Notes: generated by a model not told the origin, from the sequence alone. A stretch of DNA of 64,000 nt from Haliea sp040221975 (GCA_040221975.1 JAVJWR010000006.1:1-64000); one strand, 5' to 3'. Counted from the stretch's first letter, positions 25,370 through 34,521 are shown. Numbers and translations are program-made.

Positions 25370-26594
25370 ACACAGGATACTTCTGGAAGACCAGAGAGGC
25401 GTTGGTGCCGCCAAAGCCGAAGCTGTTGGACATCACCCGCTGCAGGTCGACGTTGTCGTGGCGTTTGATCGCGATCGGCAGTCCCTCCGCCTCGGGGTCA
25501 AGCGTCTCGATATTGGCCGAGGCGGCAATGAATCCGCGTTGCTGCATCAATAGCGAGTAGATGGCTTCCTGCACGCCCGCGGCGCCGAGGGAGTGCCCCG
25601 ACAGCGACTTGGTAGAGCCGATGACCGGGATATGGTCGCGATCGCGATAGGCTTCGCGCACGGCCTTGAGTTCCTGTATGTCCCCGGCGGGAGTGCTGGT
25701 ACCGTGGGCATTGATATAGTCCACCGGGCCCTGCACTGTGGCCAGTGCCTGCTGCATGCAGCGGACTGCACCCTCGCCCGAGGGCGACACCATGTCATGG
25801 CCGTCGGAAGTGGCGCCATAGCCCACCAACTCGGCATAGATTTTCGCTCCACGGGCCAGCGCATGGTCCAGTTCCTCGAGCACCAGCATGCCGCCGCCGC
25901 CGGCGATGACGAAACCGTCGCGGTTGGCATCGTAGGCGCGGGAGGCGCGCTCCGGGGTCTCGTTGTACTTGGTCGACAACGCGCCCATGGCGTCGAACAG
26001 GCTGCTCAGGGTCCAGTGCAGCTCCTCGCCGCCGCCGGCAAACACCACATCCTGCTTGTTCATCTGAATCTGTTCCATGGCGCTGCCAATGCAGTGGGCG
26101 CTGGTGGAACAGGCAGACGATATGGAGTAGTTGACGCCCTTGATCTTGAAGGGAGTGGCGAGGCAGGCGGACACCGTGCTGCCCATGGTCTGGGTGACGC
26201 GATAGGGGCCAACGCGGCGCAGACCCTTTTCGCGCAGGATATCCGCTGCCTCGGTCTGGCTGGCGGAGGAGGCGCCGCCGGAGCCGGCAATGATGCCGGT
26301 GCGGACATTGGACACATCCTGGTCGCTGAGCCCCGAGTCGGCGATCGCCTGCTGCATGGCAATATAGGCAAATGCAGCGGCATCGGCCATGAATCGCAGC
26401 TGCTTGCGGTCGATGTGCTCGGCGACCTCGATGACCGGGGCGCCGGCAACATGCGAGCGCATGCCCATGTCGATCTGTTCCTGCCGCAGGCTGATGCCTG
26501 AGCGACCCTCGTACAGGGCCTCGGCAACTGTTTCGGCGCTGTTGCCCAGGCAGGACACGATACCGAGCCCTGTGATCACTACCCGTCTACTCAT
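25368..26594 (-). CDS. fabB: 3-oxoacyl-ACP synthase I
   Basis: A 408-residue beta-ketoacyl-ACP synthase beginning MSRRVVITGLGIVSCLGNS. The catalytic triad is complete: Cys in SSACSTSAHC (about residue 164), His in NAHGTSTPAGD (about 299) and His in GHSLGAAG (about 335). FabB elongates unsaturated acyl chains made by FabA; here it lies 4 nt after fabA on the same strand, the standard fabAB operon for anaerobic-type unsaturated fatty acid synthesis. The ATG at 26594 is chosen because the frame upstream lies within fabA. Confidence 0.97.
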   Translation of the reverse strand: MSRRVVITGLGIVSCLGNSAETVAEALYEGRSGISLRQEQIDMGMRSHVAGAPVIEVAEHIDRKQLRFMADAAAFAYIAMQQAIADSGLSDQDVSNVRTGIIAGSGGASSASQTEAADILREKGLRRVGPYRVTQTMGSTVSACLATPFKIKGVNYSISSACSTSAHCIGSAMEQIQMNKQDVVFAGGGEELHWTLSSLFDAMGALSTKYNETPERASRAYDANRDGFVIAGGGGMLVLEELDHALARGAKIYAELVGYGATSDGHDMVSPSGEGAVRCMQQALATVQGPVDYINAHGTSTPAGDIQELKAVREAYRDRDHIPVIGSTKSLSGHSLGAAGVQEAIYSLLMQQRGFIAASANIETLDPEAEGLPIAIKRHDNVDLQRVMSNSFGFGGTNASLVFQKYPV

Positions 26595-26598
26595 AGGA

Positions 26599-27114
26599 CT
26601 AGAACGACTCCGTTGATTTGAACAGCCCGACCCGGAGGTCGCTGGCATTGTAGATTTCGCGTCCATCCACGGACACCACGCCATCGGCGATACCCATGAT
26701 CAGCCTGCGTTCGATGACCCGCTTCATGTGAATGTGATAGCTGACCTTGCTTGCGGTGGGGAGCACCTGTCCGGTGAATTTGACCTCACCTGAGCCCAGC
26801 GCCCGGCCGCGGCCGGGATTGCCGCGCCAACCCAGGAAGAAACCCACCAGCTGCCACATGGCGTCGAGTCCGAGGCAGCCGGGCATGACCGGGTCGCCGG
26901 GAAAGTGGCACTGAAAAAACCACAGGTCCGGGTGGATATCCAGTTCTGCAATGATTTCGCCCTTGCCATAGCGACCACCTTCCGAGCTGACGTGGGTGAT
27001 GCGATCGAGCATCAGCATGTTGTCGGTGGGAAGCTGGGCATTCCCGGGGCCAAACAGCTCGCCGAGGCCGCAGGCAACCAGCTCCTCTTTGGCAAATGCG
27101 TGTTGTACGGTCAT
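26599..27114 (-). CDS. fabA: 3-hydroxydecanoyl-ACP dehydratase/isomerase
   Basis: A 171-residue FabA with the hot-dog fold. The signature CHFPGDPVMPGCLGLDAMWQ (about residues 69-88) contains the catalytic His and Asp. It dehydrates 3-hydroxydecanoyl-ACP and isomerises the product to the cis-3 form, the branch point to unsaturated fatty acids. It is the first gene of the fabA-fabB operon. The 200-bp gap to the divergent manC gene shows no operator I can name. Confidence 0.97.
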   Translation of the reverse strand: MTVQHAFAKEELVACGLGELFGPGNAQLPTDNMLMLDRITHVSSEGGRYGKGEIIAELDIHPDLWFFQCHFPGDPVMPGCLGLDAMWQLVGFFLGWRGNPGRGRALGSGEVKFTGQVLPTASKVSYHIHMKRVIERRLIMGIADGVVSVDGREIYNASDLRVGLFKSTESF

Positions 27115-27316
27115 AGTGTGTCCAGTAGGGCCCTGCAGTAGGGGAGCTGCACCGGGGTCTGCGCCGTGTCCATCCGGTGGGGATTCAGATTTTAGCCGCC
27201 CATTCTAATACCTGCGGGGCACAAGTCCAGCACCGCGGGTGGGAGCCGCGAGCCCTTGCTGGCCTCGTCGTCCGTGCATCGGCTAAGATACGGGCTTTAA
27301 CGAGAACGGATATACC

Positions 27317-28750
27317 ATGCTTACACCTGTTTTGCTCTCCGGCGGTGTCGGGAGCCGCCTCTGGCCAGTGTCCAGGGAGCTGCACCCGAAGCAGTTCCTG
27401 CCCCTGGCGGGTGAACTCACCATGCTGCAGCAGACCCTGGAGCGTACCGGCAGCCTGGAAGCCAGCGCGCCGGTGGTGGTGTGTAACGAAGAGCATCGCT
27501 TCATGGTGGCCGAGCAGCTGCGGCAGGTGGGCATTGCTCCCAGCGCATTGATACTGGAACCTGTCGGCCGCAACACTGCGCCCGCGGTGGCCCTGGCGGC
27601 ACTGCAGGAGCTGGCGCGGGATCCGGATGCCATCCTGCTGGTGCTGCCCGCGGATCACATCATCCAGGACACGGCGGCCTTTGCCGAAGCAGTCGCCCGC
27701 GCCCTGCCGCTGGCGCGGGAAGGTCGCCTGATGACTTTCGGGGTGGTGCCGCAGGCAGCGGAAACCGGTTACGGCTATATTCGCTGTGGCGCCTCCCTGG
27801 GCGAGGAGCTGTACGCGCTCGAGGCCTTTGTCGAGAAGCCGGATGCCGAGACCGCCCAGTCCTATCTCGACAGTGGCAGCTATCTGTGGAACAGCGGCAT
27901 GTTCCTGCTGCGTGCGGCCACCTATATCCAGCAACTTGGGGAATTCCAGCCGGACATGCTGGCTTGCTGCCAGCGTGCGATGGCGAGCGCCACGGTGGAT
28001 ATGGACTTCATCCGCCCGGAGGCCGCCTCGTTTGCCGCCTGCCCGGGGGACAGCATTGACTACGCGGTCATGGAGCATACCCGCGCCGGCGGCGTGGTGG
28101 CACTGGACTGCGGCTGGAGCGATGTCGGCGCCTGGTCCGCCCTCTGGGAGGTGGCTGTGCGCGATGAACACGGCAATGCCATCCAGGGTGATGTCATGCT
28201 CGACAACTGTCGCGACAGCTATTTCCGCAGCGAATCGCGGCTGGTGGCTGCAACCGGTGTCGCCAACCTTGTTGTGGTGGAAACGGCTGATGCCATCCTG
28301 GTCGCGGATCGCGATCGGGTGCAGGACGTCAAGCGCATCGTCAACCGGCTCAAGGCCGAGTCGCGGCCCGAGGCCTCCCTGCACTCCCGCGTCTACCGGC
28401 CCTGGGGCTCCTATGAATCCCTGGTGACCGCGGCTCGCTTCCAGGTCAAGCGCATCATCGTCAACCCCGGCCAGACCCTGTCCCTGCAGATGCACCATCA
28501 CCGGGCAGAACACTGGATCGTGGTGCACGGCACCGCCGAGGTGACCTGTGAGGAGCGGGTGTTCATGCTCGCGGAAGACGAGTCCACCTACATTCCGCTG
28601 GGCCGCAAGCACCGCCTGGCGAACCCCGGTCGCATCCCGCTGGAATTGATAGAAGTGCAGTCCGGAACCTATCTCGGTGAGGACGACATCGTCCGCTTTG
28701 AAGACGTCTACGGTCGTGACCAGTCCCCCGCCAGCAAGGAGAAAAACTGA
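27317..28750 (+). CDS. manC: Mannose-1-phosphate guanylyltransferase / mannose-6-phosphate isomerase
   Basis: A 477-residue bifunctional enzyme of the AlgA/ManC (type II PMI) class. The N-terminal nucleotidyltransferase domain has PVLLSGGVGSRLWPVSRELHPKQF (residues 4 onward) and the LEPVGRNTAPA and FVEKPD motifs. The C-terminal cupin domain has GQTLSLQMHHHRAEHWIVV (about residues 387-405), whose histidines and Gln/Glu bind the metal. It makes mannose-6-phosphate from fructose-6-phosphate and GDP-mannose from mannose-1-phosphate. It overlaps galU by one base (TGATG), and a phosphomannomutase follows, so the GDP-mannose path is complete here. Confidence 0.94.
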   Translation: MLTPVLLSGGVGSRLWPVSRELHPKQFLPLAGELTMLQQTLERTGSLEASAPVVVCNEEHRFMVAEQLRQVGIAPSALILEPVGRNTAPAVALAALQELARDPDAILLVLPADHIIQDTAAFAEAVARALPLAREGRLMTFGVVPQAAETGYGYIRCGASLGEELYALEAFVEKPDAETAQSYLDSGSYLWNSGMFLLRAATYIQQLGEFQPDMLACCQRAMASATVDMDFIRPEAASFAACPGDSIDYAVMEHTRAGGVVALDCGWSDVGAWSALWEVAVRDEHGNAIQGDVMLDNCRDSYFRSESRLVAATGVANLVVVETADAILVADRDRVQDVKRIVNRLKAESRPEASLHSRVYRPWGSYESLVTAARFQVKRIIVNPGQTLSLQMHHHRAEHWIVVHGTAEVTCEERVFMLAEDESTYIPLGRKHRLANPGRIPLELIEVQSGTYLGEDDIVRFEDVYGRDQSPASKEKN

Positions 28751-29580
28751 TGATCAAGAAGTGCCTGTTCCCGGTAGCCGGTTACGGTACCCGGTTTTTA
28801 CCCGCCACCAAGAGCATGCCCAAGGAGATGCTGCCCATCGTCAACAAGCCGCTGGTCCAATACGGGGTCGAGGAGGCCATTGCCGCTGGCATGACTACCT
28901 GCGCGATGGTCACCGGGCGCGGCAAGCGCGCGATTGCCGACCACTTCGACATCAGCTTTGAACTGGAACACCAGATCTCCGGCACCGGCAAGGAGGTGTA
29001 TCTGGAGAGCATCCGCGAGGTCCTCGACAAGGGCGTGTTCACCATGGTGCGGCAGCGGGAAATGAAGGGTCTCGGGCACGCTATCCTTACCGGCGAAGTC
29101 CTGATTGGCAACGAGCCCTTCGGTGTGGTGCTGTCCGACGACCTCTGCCTGAACGATGAGGGCCCCGGAGTGCTGAGCCAGATGTCCGAGCTGTACCGCC
29201 AGTTCCGCTGCTCCATTGTCGCCATCCAGGAGGTGCCGATGGAGGAAGTTCACAAGTATGGCGTCATTGCCGGCGAGGCGTTGAAAGATGGCATTTACCG
29301 GGTGGATGAGATGGTGGAAAAGCCCGATCCGGCGGCGGCCCCCTCCAACCTCGCCATTATCGGCCGCTACATCCTGACCCCGGACATTTTCGATATCCTG
29401 CGCGAGACCCCACCTGGCGCCAACGGCGAGGTGCAGCTCACTGATGCGCTGCAGACCCAGGCCCGGCAGGGTTGCGTCATGGCCTATCGTTTCCAGGGCC
29501 GGCGCTTCGACTGCGGCAGCGTGCCCGGCTTTGTCGAGGCCACCAACTTCGTCTATGAAAATCATTATTCCCACGGCTGA
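28750..29580 (+). CDS. galU: UTP-glucose-1-phosphate uridylyltransferase
   Basis: A 276-residue GalU. The nucleotide-binding motif FPVAGYGTRFLPATKSMPKEM (from about residue 7), the LSDDLC metal site (about 129-134) and the MVEKPDP motif are intact. It makes UDP-glucose for lipopolysaccharide, exopolysaccharide and related glycans. The ATG at 28750 overlaps the manC stop, so it is probably translated with it. Confidence 0.96.
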   Translation: MIKKCLFPVAGYGTRFLPATKSMPKEMLPIVNKPLVQYGVEEAIAAGMTTCAMVTGRGKRAIADHFDISFELEHQISGTGKEVYLESIREVLDKGVFTMVRQREMKGLGHAILTGEVLIGNEPFGVVLSDDLCLNDEGPGVLSQMSELYRQFRCSIVAIQEVPMEEVHKYGVIAGEALKDGIYRVDEMVEKPDPAAAPSNLAIIGRYILTPDIFDILRETPPGANGEVQLTDALQTQARQGCVMAYRFQGRRFDCGSVPGFVEATNFVYENHYSHG

Positions 29581-29595
29581 GCCAGGAGCTCCACC

Positions 29596-30951
29596 TTGCA
29601 GTCACTGGATTGTTTCAAGGCCTACGATGTGCGCGGCCGGGTACCGGATCAGCTCAATGAGGACATCGCCCGCCGCATAGGCCGCGCCTTCGCCCAGGTC
29701 ATTGAGCCGCGCAAGGTGGTGCTCGGCCACGATGTCCGTCTCAGCAGCGAGGCGATCAAGGGCGCCCTCGCGGCGGGCCTGCGGGAGCAGGGGGTGGATG
29801 TCTACGATATCGGTCTCTGTGGTACGGAGGAAATCTACTTCGCCACCTCCCATGCCGGCATGGACGGGGGCATTGTGGTCACGGCCAGCCACAACCCGAA
29901 GGATTACAACGGGATGAAATTCGTGCGCGACCTGTCCCGGCCGATCTCCGGCGACAGTGGCCTGTTCGCAATCCGCGACCTGGCGGCCGGCAATGACTTC
30001 ACCCCCGCGGCAACAGCGGGCGGCTACTACCCCCTGGATACCGCCGCCGCCTATATAGAACACCTGCTCGGCTATGTGGATGTGGCCGCGCTGCCACCAC
30101 TGCGAATTGTGGTGGATGCCGGTAACGGTGGCGCTGGCCGGGTAATCGACCTGCTGGAACCACACCTGCCCTTCGAGTTCATCAAGCTGCACCACGAGCC
30201 GGACGGCAACTTCCCCAACGGTGTGCCCAACCCGCTGTTGCCGGAAAACCGCGCGCTGACCAGCGCCGCAGTCGTCGCCCACGGCGCCGACATGGGCATC
30301 GCCTGGGATGGCGACTTCGATCGCTGCTTTTTCTTCGATGAACGCGGCGAGTTTGTCGAGGGCTACTACCTGGTGGGCCTGTTGGCGGTGGCGTTCCTGC
30401 TGCAGGATCCGGGGGCCGCCATCGTGCACGATCCACGCCTGACCTGGAACACGGTGGACCTGGTGCAGGCCTTCGGTGGCCGTGCGGTGCAGAGCAAGAC
30501 CGGCCACGCCTTCATCAAGGAACGGATGCGCAAGGAAAATGCAGTCTACGGCGGCGAGATGAGTGCGCACCACTACTTTCGCGACTTCGCCTACTGCGAC
30601 AGCGGCATGATTCCGTGGCTGCTGGTGGCGGGCCTTATTGGCAGCCGCGGGCTGCCCCTGTCAGCGCTGGTGGCGGAGCGGGTCGCGGCGTTTCCCTGCA
30701 GTGGCGAGATCAATCGCAGTATTGCCGATCCGCAGGCGCTGTTGGCGCGGATTGCGGAACGCTATGGGCCGGAAGCATTACTGGTGGAGTCTGTGGACGG
30801 TGTCAGCATGGCATTCGAAACATGGCGCTTCAACCTGCGCCTGTCCAATACCGAGCCGGTTGTGCGCCTGAATGTGGAAAGCCGCGGTGATGCCGGCCTG
30901 ATGCGCGCGCGCACCGACGAGCTGCTGGCGCTGATTGACGCTCAGGCCTGA
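29596..30951 (+). CDS. manB: Phosphomannomutase (alpha-D-phosphohexomutase family)
   Basis: A 451-residue enzyme. The phosphoserine active-site loop TASHNPKDYNGMK (about residues 96-108), the metal-binding DGDFDR (about 236-241), the sugar-binding GGEMSAHHYF, and the phosphate-binding RLSNTEPVVRLNVE near the C-terminus are all present. It converts mannose-6-phosphate to mannose-1-phosphate, supplying manC. Dual phosphogluco/phosphomannomutase activity, as in AlgC, is possible. The start is TTG at 29596 with AGGAG 10 nt upstream. Its stop lies in a 20-bp palindrome shared with the convergent pgi. Confidence 0.93.
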   Translation: MQSLDCFKAYDVRGRVPDQLNEDIARRIGRAFAQVIEPRKVVLGHDVRLSSEAIKGALAAGLREQGVDVYDIGLCGTEEIYFATSHAGMDGGIVVTASHNPKDYNGMKFVRDLSRPISGDSGLFAIRDLAAGNDFTPAATAGGYYPLDTAAAYIEHLLGYVDVAALPPLRIVVDAGNGGAGRVIDLLEPHLPFEFIKLHHEPDGNFPNGVPNPLLPENRALTSAAVVAHGADMGIAWDGDFDRCFFFDERGEFVEGYYLVGLLAVAFLLQDPGAAIVHDPRLTWNTVDLVQAFGGRAVQSKTGHAFIKERMRKENAVYGGEMSAHHYFRDFAYCDSGMIPWLLVAGLIGSRGLPLSALVAERVAAFPCSGEINRSIADPQALLARIAERYGPEALLVESVDGVSMAFETWRFNLRLSNTEPVVRLNVESRGDAGLMRARTDELLALIDAQA

Positions 30952-30956
30952 GCGTC
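30937..30956. repeat. 20-bp perfect palindrome joining the manB and pgi 3' ends
   Basis: GACGCTCAGG CCTGAGCGTC is its own reverse complement. It contains both stop codons (TGA at 30949-30951 for manB, and the complement of 30942-30944 for pgi), so both proteins end in DAQA and the genes overlap by 10 bp. No T tract follows on either side. Confidence 0.9.
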
Positions 30957-32606
30957 GGCTGGCGGTTCCCCCTGGGCCGCGAACCATTGCGACAGCAGAC
31001 GCTCGGTAGCGGCGTCCATGCTCTTGCGGCTGTCCGGGTTGCGCAGGCGATCGAGAATCGCAACCCCGATCTCCTTGCCCAGTTCCACGCCCCACTGGTC
31101 GAATGAGTTGACTCCCCAGAGCTGGCCGCTGCAGAAGGTCCTGTGTTCGTACAGGGCCAGCAGGGCGCCGAGACTGTGGGGTGTTACCGCATCCAGTGTG
31201 ATCACGCTGCTGGGGCGATTGCCGGGCATGGCCAGGTGTGGCGCCAGCCGATTCGCCTCCGCCGCGTCCAGGCCCCGCTCCAGCAGGCTCGCCCGTGCTT
31301 CATCTTCACTGCGCCCGACCATCAGGGTACGGCTCTGGGCGAGGCCGTTGGCGACCAGCATTTGGTGTCGAGCGCTGTCCCCGACCGCCGTGGTCAGCGG
31401 CAGGATGAAGTCCGCCGGGCACAGGCGTGTGCCCTGGTGTAGCAACTGGTGGAACGAATGTTGCCCCATGGTGCCCGCCGAGCCCCACAGTACCGGTGCG
31501 CTGTCATAGTCCAGCGGCTCGCCGTCGCGGGTGACGCGCTTGCCGTTGCTTTCCATGGTGAGCTGCTGGAGGAAGTCCGGCAGCCGCGCCAGGCCCTGAT
31601 CATAGGGCAGTACCACATGGTTGCCGGCGCCGAAGAAGTTGCAGTACCAGATCTCCAGCAGGCTCAGCAACATCGGCAGGTTGAAGGCGCAGCTGGCGCT
31701 GGCGAAATGACTGTCCATCTCCTCGGCGCCCGCCAGCAGGTCGCTGAAGTTTTCCCAGCCGATTGCGATGGCGACGCTCAAGCCCACCGCCGACCACAGC
31801 GAGTAGCGCCCGCCCACCCAGTCCCACAGCGGCAAACAATTGTCGGCGGGCACACCAAAGCTGGCGGCGGCTTCCAGATTGGTGGTGATTGCCAGGAAGT
31901 GGCGCTGCAGATCGTCCACTGGCACCCCCGCGGCCAGTAGCCAGTCGCGGGCCGCCAGCCCGTTGGCCAGGGTTTCTTCGGTGCGGAAGGATTTGGAGCA
32001 GAGAATGAACAGGGTGGTGCCGGGATCCAGGCCCTGCAGGGTGTAGTGGAGGTCGGCCGGGTCAACATTGGCCACATAGTGGCAGCGCACCGGGCCGTGG
32101 CAGGCGGCCAGAGCGCCGCTGACCAGGCGCGGCCCCAGGTCGGAGCCGCCGATGCCGATATTCACCACATCCTGGATGGCATTGCCGGAAAAGCCCGTCA
32201 ACTGGCCGCTGTGGATGCGCTCGCACCAGAGCCGCATGCGCTGGCGGGTATCTTCGACCGCGCTGAACTCCGCCTCGAGGCCGCCCGGGGCCGAGCGCGC
32301 ACGCAACAGGGTGTGCAGAGCCGGGCGCGACTCCGTGTTGTTCAGTGGTGCACCGGCCAGCAGTTGCGCTGCCCGCTGTGGCAGCCGGGCTTGCTCCGCC
32401 AGCCGCAGCAGCGCAGCGCGGCTGTCGCGGCACAGCAGGTGTTTGGAATAATCCAGGGTCAGCCCCGCGGCACTGGCGGTAAACTCCGAGGCCCGCTGCG
32501 CGTCCTTGCTGAACAGGGTGGCAATGGAAGTGTCCTGCATCTGTGCCGCGAGGGCTTGCAGTTCACGCCAGGACGGAAGATCTGAGAGACGCGGGGTGTA
32601 GGTCAT
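30942..32606 (-). CDS. pgi: Glucose-6-phosphate isomerase
   Basis: A 554-residue Pgi. The SIS domains carry VNIGIGGSDLGPRLV (about residues 145-159), the second sugar-phosphate motif SKSFRTEETL, and the LWDWVGGRYSLWSAVGLS signature (about 264-281). The C-terminal block GVNSFDQWGVELGK is also present. It interconverts glucose-6-phosphate and fructose-6-phosphate, the entry to the manC route. The ATG at 32606 (MTYTPRLSD) is preferred to one three codons upstream. It is convergent with manB, with a 10-bp overlap. Confidence 0.96.
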   Translation of the reverse strand: MTYTPRLSDLPSWRELQALAAQMQDTSIATLFSKDAQRASEFTASAAGLTLDYSKHLLCRDSRAALLRLAEQARLPQRAAQLLAGAPLNNTESRPALHTLLRARSAPGGLEAEFSAVEDTRQRMRLWCERIHSGQLTGFSGNAIQDVVNIGIGGSDLGPRLVSGALAACHGPVRCHYVANVDPADLHYTLQGLDPGTTLFILCSKSFRTEETLANGLAARDWLLAAGVPVDDLQRHFLAITTNLEAAASFGVPADNCLPLWDWVGGRYSLWSAVGLSVAIAIGWENFSDLLAGAEEMDSHFASASCAFNLPMLLSLLEIWYCNFFGAGNHVVLPYDQGLARLPDFLQQLTMESNGKRVTRDGEPLDYDSAPVLWGSAGTMGQHSFHQLLHQGTRLCPADFILPLTTAVGDSARHQMLVANGLAQSRTLMVGRSEDEARASLLERGLDAAEANRLAPHLAMPGNRPSSVITLDAVTPHSLGALLALYEHRTFCSGQLWGVNSFDQWGVELGKEIGVAILDRLRNPDSRKSMDAATERLLSQWFAAQGEPPADAQA

Positions 32607-32668
32607 TGCGGGCACCGCCAGTGTGGTTGTGCAGTATAGGCAGCGCTGAGGCGGCCTGCAATTTGCGC

Positions 32669-33631
32669 TTAGTGATCCCGCTCCAGCGACAGCCTGGTGA
32701 GGGCGTGCAGGGCATCCAGGGCCGGACCCGGCGGCAGCCCCGCGAGTGCCGCCAGTGCCAGGTCGTGGTGTTCGCGGGCTCGCTCGCGGGTGTAATCCGC
32801 GGCGCCGCAGCGACCGATCGCCGCGACAATACCGGCGATATCAGCTGCCGTTTTGCCGGTGATTGCGCGCCGTACCAGGGCCTGCTCGTCGCTGTTGCCG
32901 CAACGCAGCACATGGATCAGGGGCAGGGTGAGCTTGCCCTCGCTCAGGTCGTCGCCGACATTCTTGCCCATGGTTGCGGCATCACCCTCATAATCCAGCA
33001 TGTCGTCGACCATCTGGAAGGCTAGGCCGAGGTGCAGGCCGAAGGTGGCCATCCGCTCCGATCTGGCTGGATCGGTAGCGCCGAGGACGGCGGCGCCGTG
33101 GCAGGCGGCGGCAAACAGTACTGCGGTCTTGCGGGTGATGATGTCCAGGTAATCCTGTTCGCTGGTGTCGGCATTGCCTGCCCGCACCAGCTGCAGGACC
33201 TCGCCCTCGGCGATGGTGTTGGTGGTGTCCGCCATGTAGCGCAGGATGTTCATGTCCCGCAATTCAACCATCAACTGGAAGGCGCGGGTATAGAGGAAGT
33301 CACCGACCAGTACGCTGGGCGCATTGCCGAAGGTGGCATTGGCGGTGGGCCGGCCACGCCGCAGTTCGGAGACATCGACCACGTCATCGTGGAGCAGGGT
33401 TGCGGTGTGAATGAATTCGATGACCGCGGCAAAGGTGATGTGCTCGTCGCGGCAACCACCGAGAGCGGCTCCGGTGAGCAGGGCCAGCAACGGGCGCAGC
33501 CGCTTGCCTCCCGCATCAACGATATAGTGGCCGACATTCTCGACCATGGGGACATCGGACTGGAGCTGGTCGATGATCAGCCGGTTGACCCGTTCGAACT
33601 CCCCGGAGACGGTGGCGCGAATGTGTTGCAT
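32669..33631 (-). CDS. ispB: Octaprenyl (polyprenyl) diphosphate synthase
   Basis: A 320-residue trans-polyprenyl synthase. The first aspartate-rich motif is DDVVD (about residue 84) and the second is DDMLD (about 211), with GGKRLRP near residue 45 and the GKNVGDDLSEGKLTLP block. It makes the long prenyl side chain of ubiquinone. The start at 33631 (MQHIRATVSGEF) is chosen to match the length of E. coli IspB; a start at 33661 would add ten residues. It is divergent from rplU-rpmA, the usual arrangement in gammaproteobacteria. Confidence 0.95.
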   Translation of the reverse strand: MQHIRATVSGEFERVNRLIIDQLQSDVPMVENVGHYIVDAGGKRLRPLLALLTGAALGGCRDEHITFAAVIEFIHTATLLHDDVVDVSELRRGRPTANATFGNAPSVLVGDFLYTRAFQLMVELRDMNILRYMADTTNTIAEGEVLQLVRAGNADTSEQDYLDIITRKTAVLFAAACHGAAVLGATDPARSERMATFGLHLGLAFQMVDDMLDYEGDAATMGKNVGDDLSEGKLTLPLIHVLRCGNSDEQALVRRAITGKTAADIAGIVAAIGRCGAADYTRERAREHHDLALAALAGLPPGPALDALHALTRLSLERDH

Positions 33632-33715
33632 AGTATGCTGGCTTGGTAAGTGCCCGCGCATGCTAGGGTGCACCGGCAGGGGTGTCAAGCCACTGCTTTG
33701 AGGGGCAAATAAACC

Positions 33716-33744
33716 TTGCCCACAACGCCATGTTTGAGTAGAAT
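33716..33744 (+). promoter_or_regulatory. Promoter of rplU-rpmA
   Basis: TTGCCC (33716-33721) and TAGAAT (33739-33744) are 17 bp apart. The -10 is the same hexamer as at the rpsJ and rpsM promoters. The transcript would have a leader of about 130 nt. Confidence 0.75.
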
Positions 33745-33751
33745 CGCCGCC

Positions 33752-33881
33752 CTCTGGAGCTGGTCCCGCACCGTGCGGATGTCTCCGGGTTTCATGGACA
33801 CTGTTAGTGCCTGGCTCTGCCCCCTTGATCGCCAAGGGTATTTTCCGAGACCGCGAGCAGGCTAACTCAACGGAGAAGACA
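33752..33881 (+). promoter_or_regulatory. rplU leader with two hairpins, the second attenuator-like
   Basis: Hairpin 1 has CCGCA / TGCGG arms (33766-33778) inside an outer GGAG..CTCC pairing. Hairpin 2 is CCCTTG-ATCGC-CAAGGG (33822-33838) followed by TATTTT, with the shape of a weak terminator. No reading frame of note is present. It may control L21/L27 synthesis. Confidence 0.45.
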
Positions 33882-34190
33882 ATGTACGCAGTAATCGAGA
33901 GCGGCGGCAAGCAGCACCGCGTGGTTGAGGGTGAAACCCTCAAGCTGGAAAAAATTGAAGCCGCCACCGGGGACACGGTTGAGTTCGACCGGGTACTGAT
34001 GATTGGCGGCGACCAGGTCAGGATCGGTACCCCGCTGGTGGCTGGTGGCAAGGTGACCGCAGAAGTGGTCAACCATGGCCGCCACAAGAAAGTAAAGATT
34101 GTGAAGTTCAACCGCCGCAAGCACTATCGGAGAGAAACCGGGCATCGCCAGTGGTTCACCGAAGTGAAAATTACCGGCATCACGGCGTAA
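33882..34190 (+). CDS. rplU: 50S ribosomal protein L21
   Basis: A 102-residue L21 (MYAVIESGGKQHRVVEGETL), one of the RNA-binding proteins of 50S domain I. The C-terminal signature HKKVKIVKFNRRKHYRRETGHRQ is intact. The ATG at 33882 has CGGAGA upstream; an in-frame start at 33807 lies inside the leader hairpins and is rejected. It is 15 nt before rpmA. Confidence 0.97.
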   Translation: MYAVIESGGKQHRVVEGETLKLEKIEAATGDTVEFDRVLMIGGDQVRIGTPLVAGGKVTAEVVNHGRHKKVKIVKFNRRKHYRRETGHRQWFTEVKITGITA

Positions 34191-34205
34191 CGGAGGCTAT
34201 CGACA

Positions 34206-34463
34206 ATGGCACACAAGAAAGCAGGCGGCAGTACCCGCAACGGTCGCGATTCCGAAAGCAAACGCCTCGGCGTCAAGCGCTTCGGCGGCGAAGTGGTCAA
34301 GGCTGGCAACATTATCGTGCGCCAGCGCGGCACCCGTTTCCACCCCGGCGAAAATGTTCGCTGCGGCAGGGACCATACACTGTTCGCCACGTCCGAGGGG
34401 CGGGTCGAGTTTGTGGTCAGGGGTCCCAACAACCGCAAGTTCGTTCAGGTCGTGAGCGCCTGA
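34206..34463 (+). CDS. rpmA: 50S ribosomal protein L27
   Basis: An 85-residue L27, the same length as in E. coli, beginning MAHKKAGGSTRNGRDSESKR. The N-terminal tail reaches the peptidyl transferase centre; there is no cleavable extension like that of Firmicutes L27. It forms a two-gene operon with rplU and ends in a strong terminator before obgE. Confidence 0.98.
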   Translation: MAHKKAGGSTRNGRDSESKRLGVKRFGGEVVKAGNIIVRQRGTRFHPGENVRCGRDHTLFATSEGRVEFVVRGPNNRKFVQVVSA

Positions 34464-34491
34464 TCGGGCGCTTGCACCGAGCGGTTACAAA

Positions 34492-34521
34492 AGCCTCGTC
34501 AACTGACGGGGCTTTTTTTTT
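34492..34521 (+). terminator. Terminator after rpmA
   Basis: The AGCCTCGTC arm pairs with GACGGGGCT (one G-T pair) across a short loop, followed by eight T residues. It lies 28 nt after rpmA and separates rplU-rpmA from obgE. Confidence 0.88.

Noticed and set aside
27115..27316. Promoter and fatty-acid regulator site between fabA and manC
   Set aside because: A TAAGAT -10-like hexamer before manC has no -35 at proper spacing, and no palindromic regulator site was clear upstream of fabA. The evidence was too weak for a feature.
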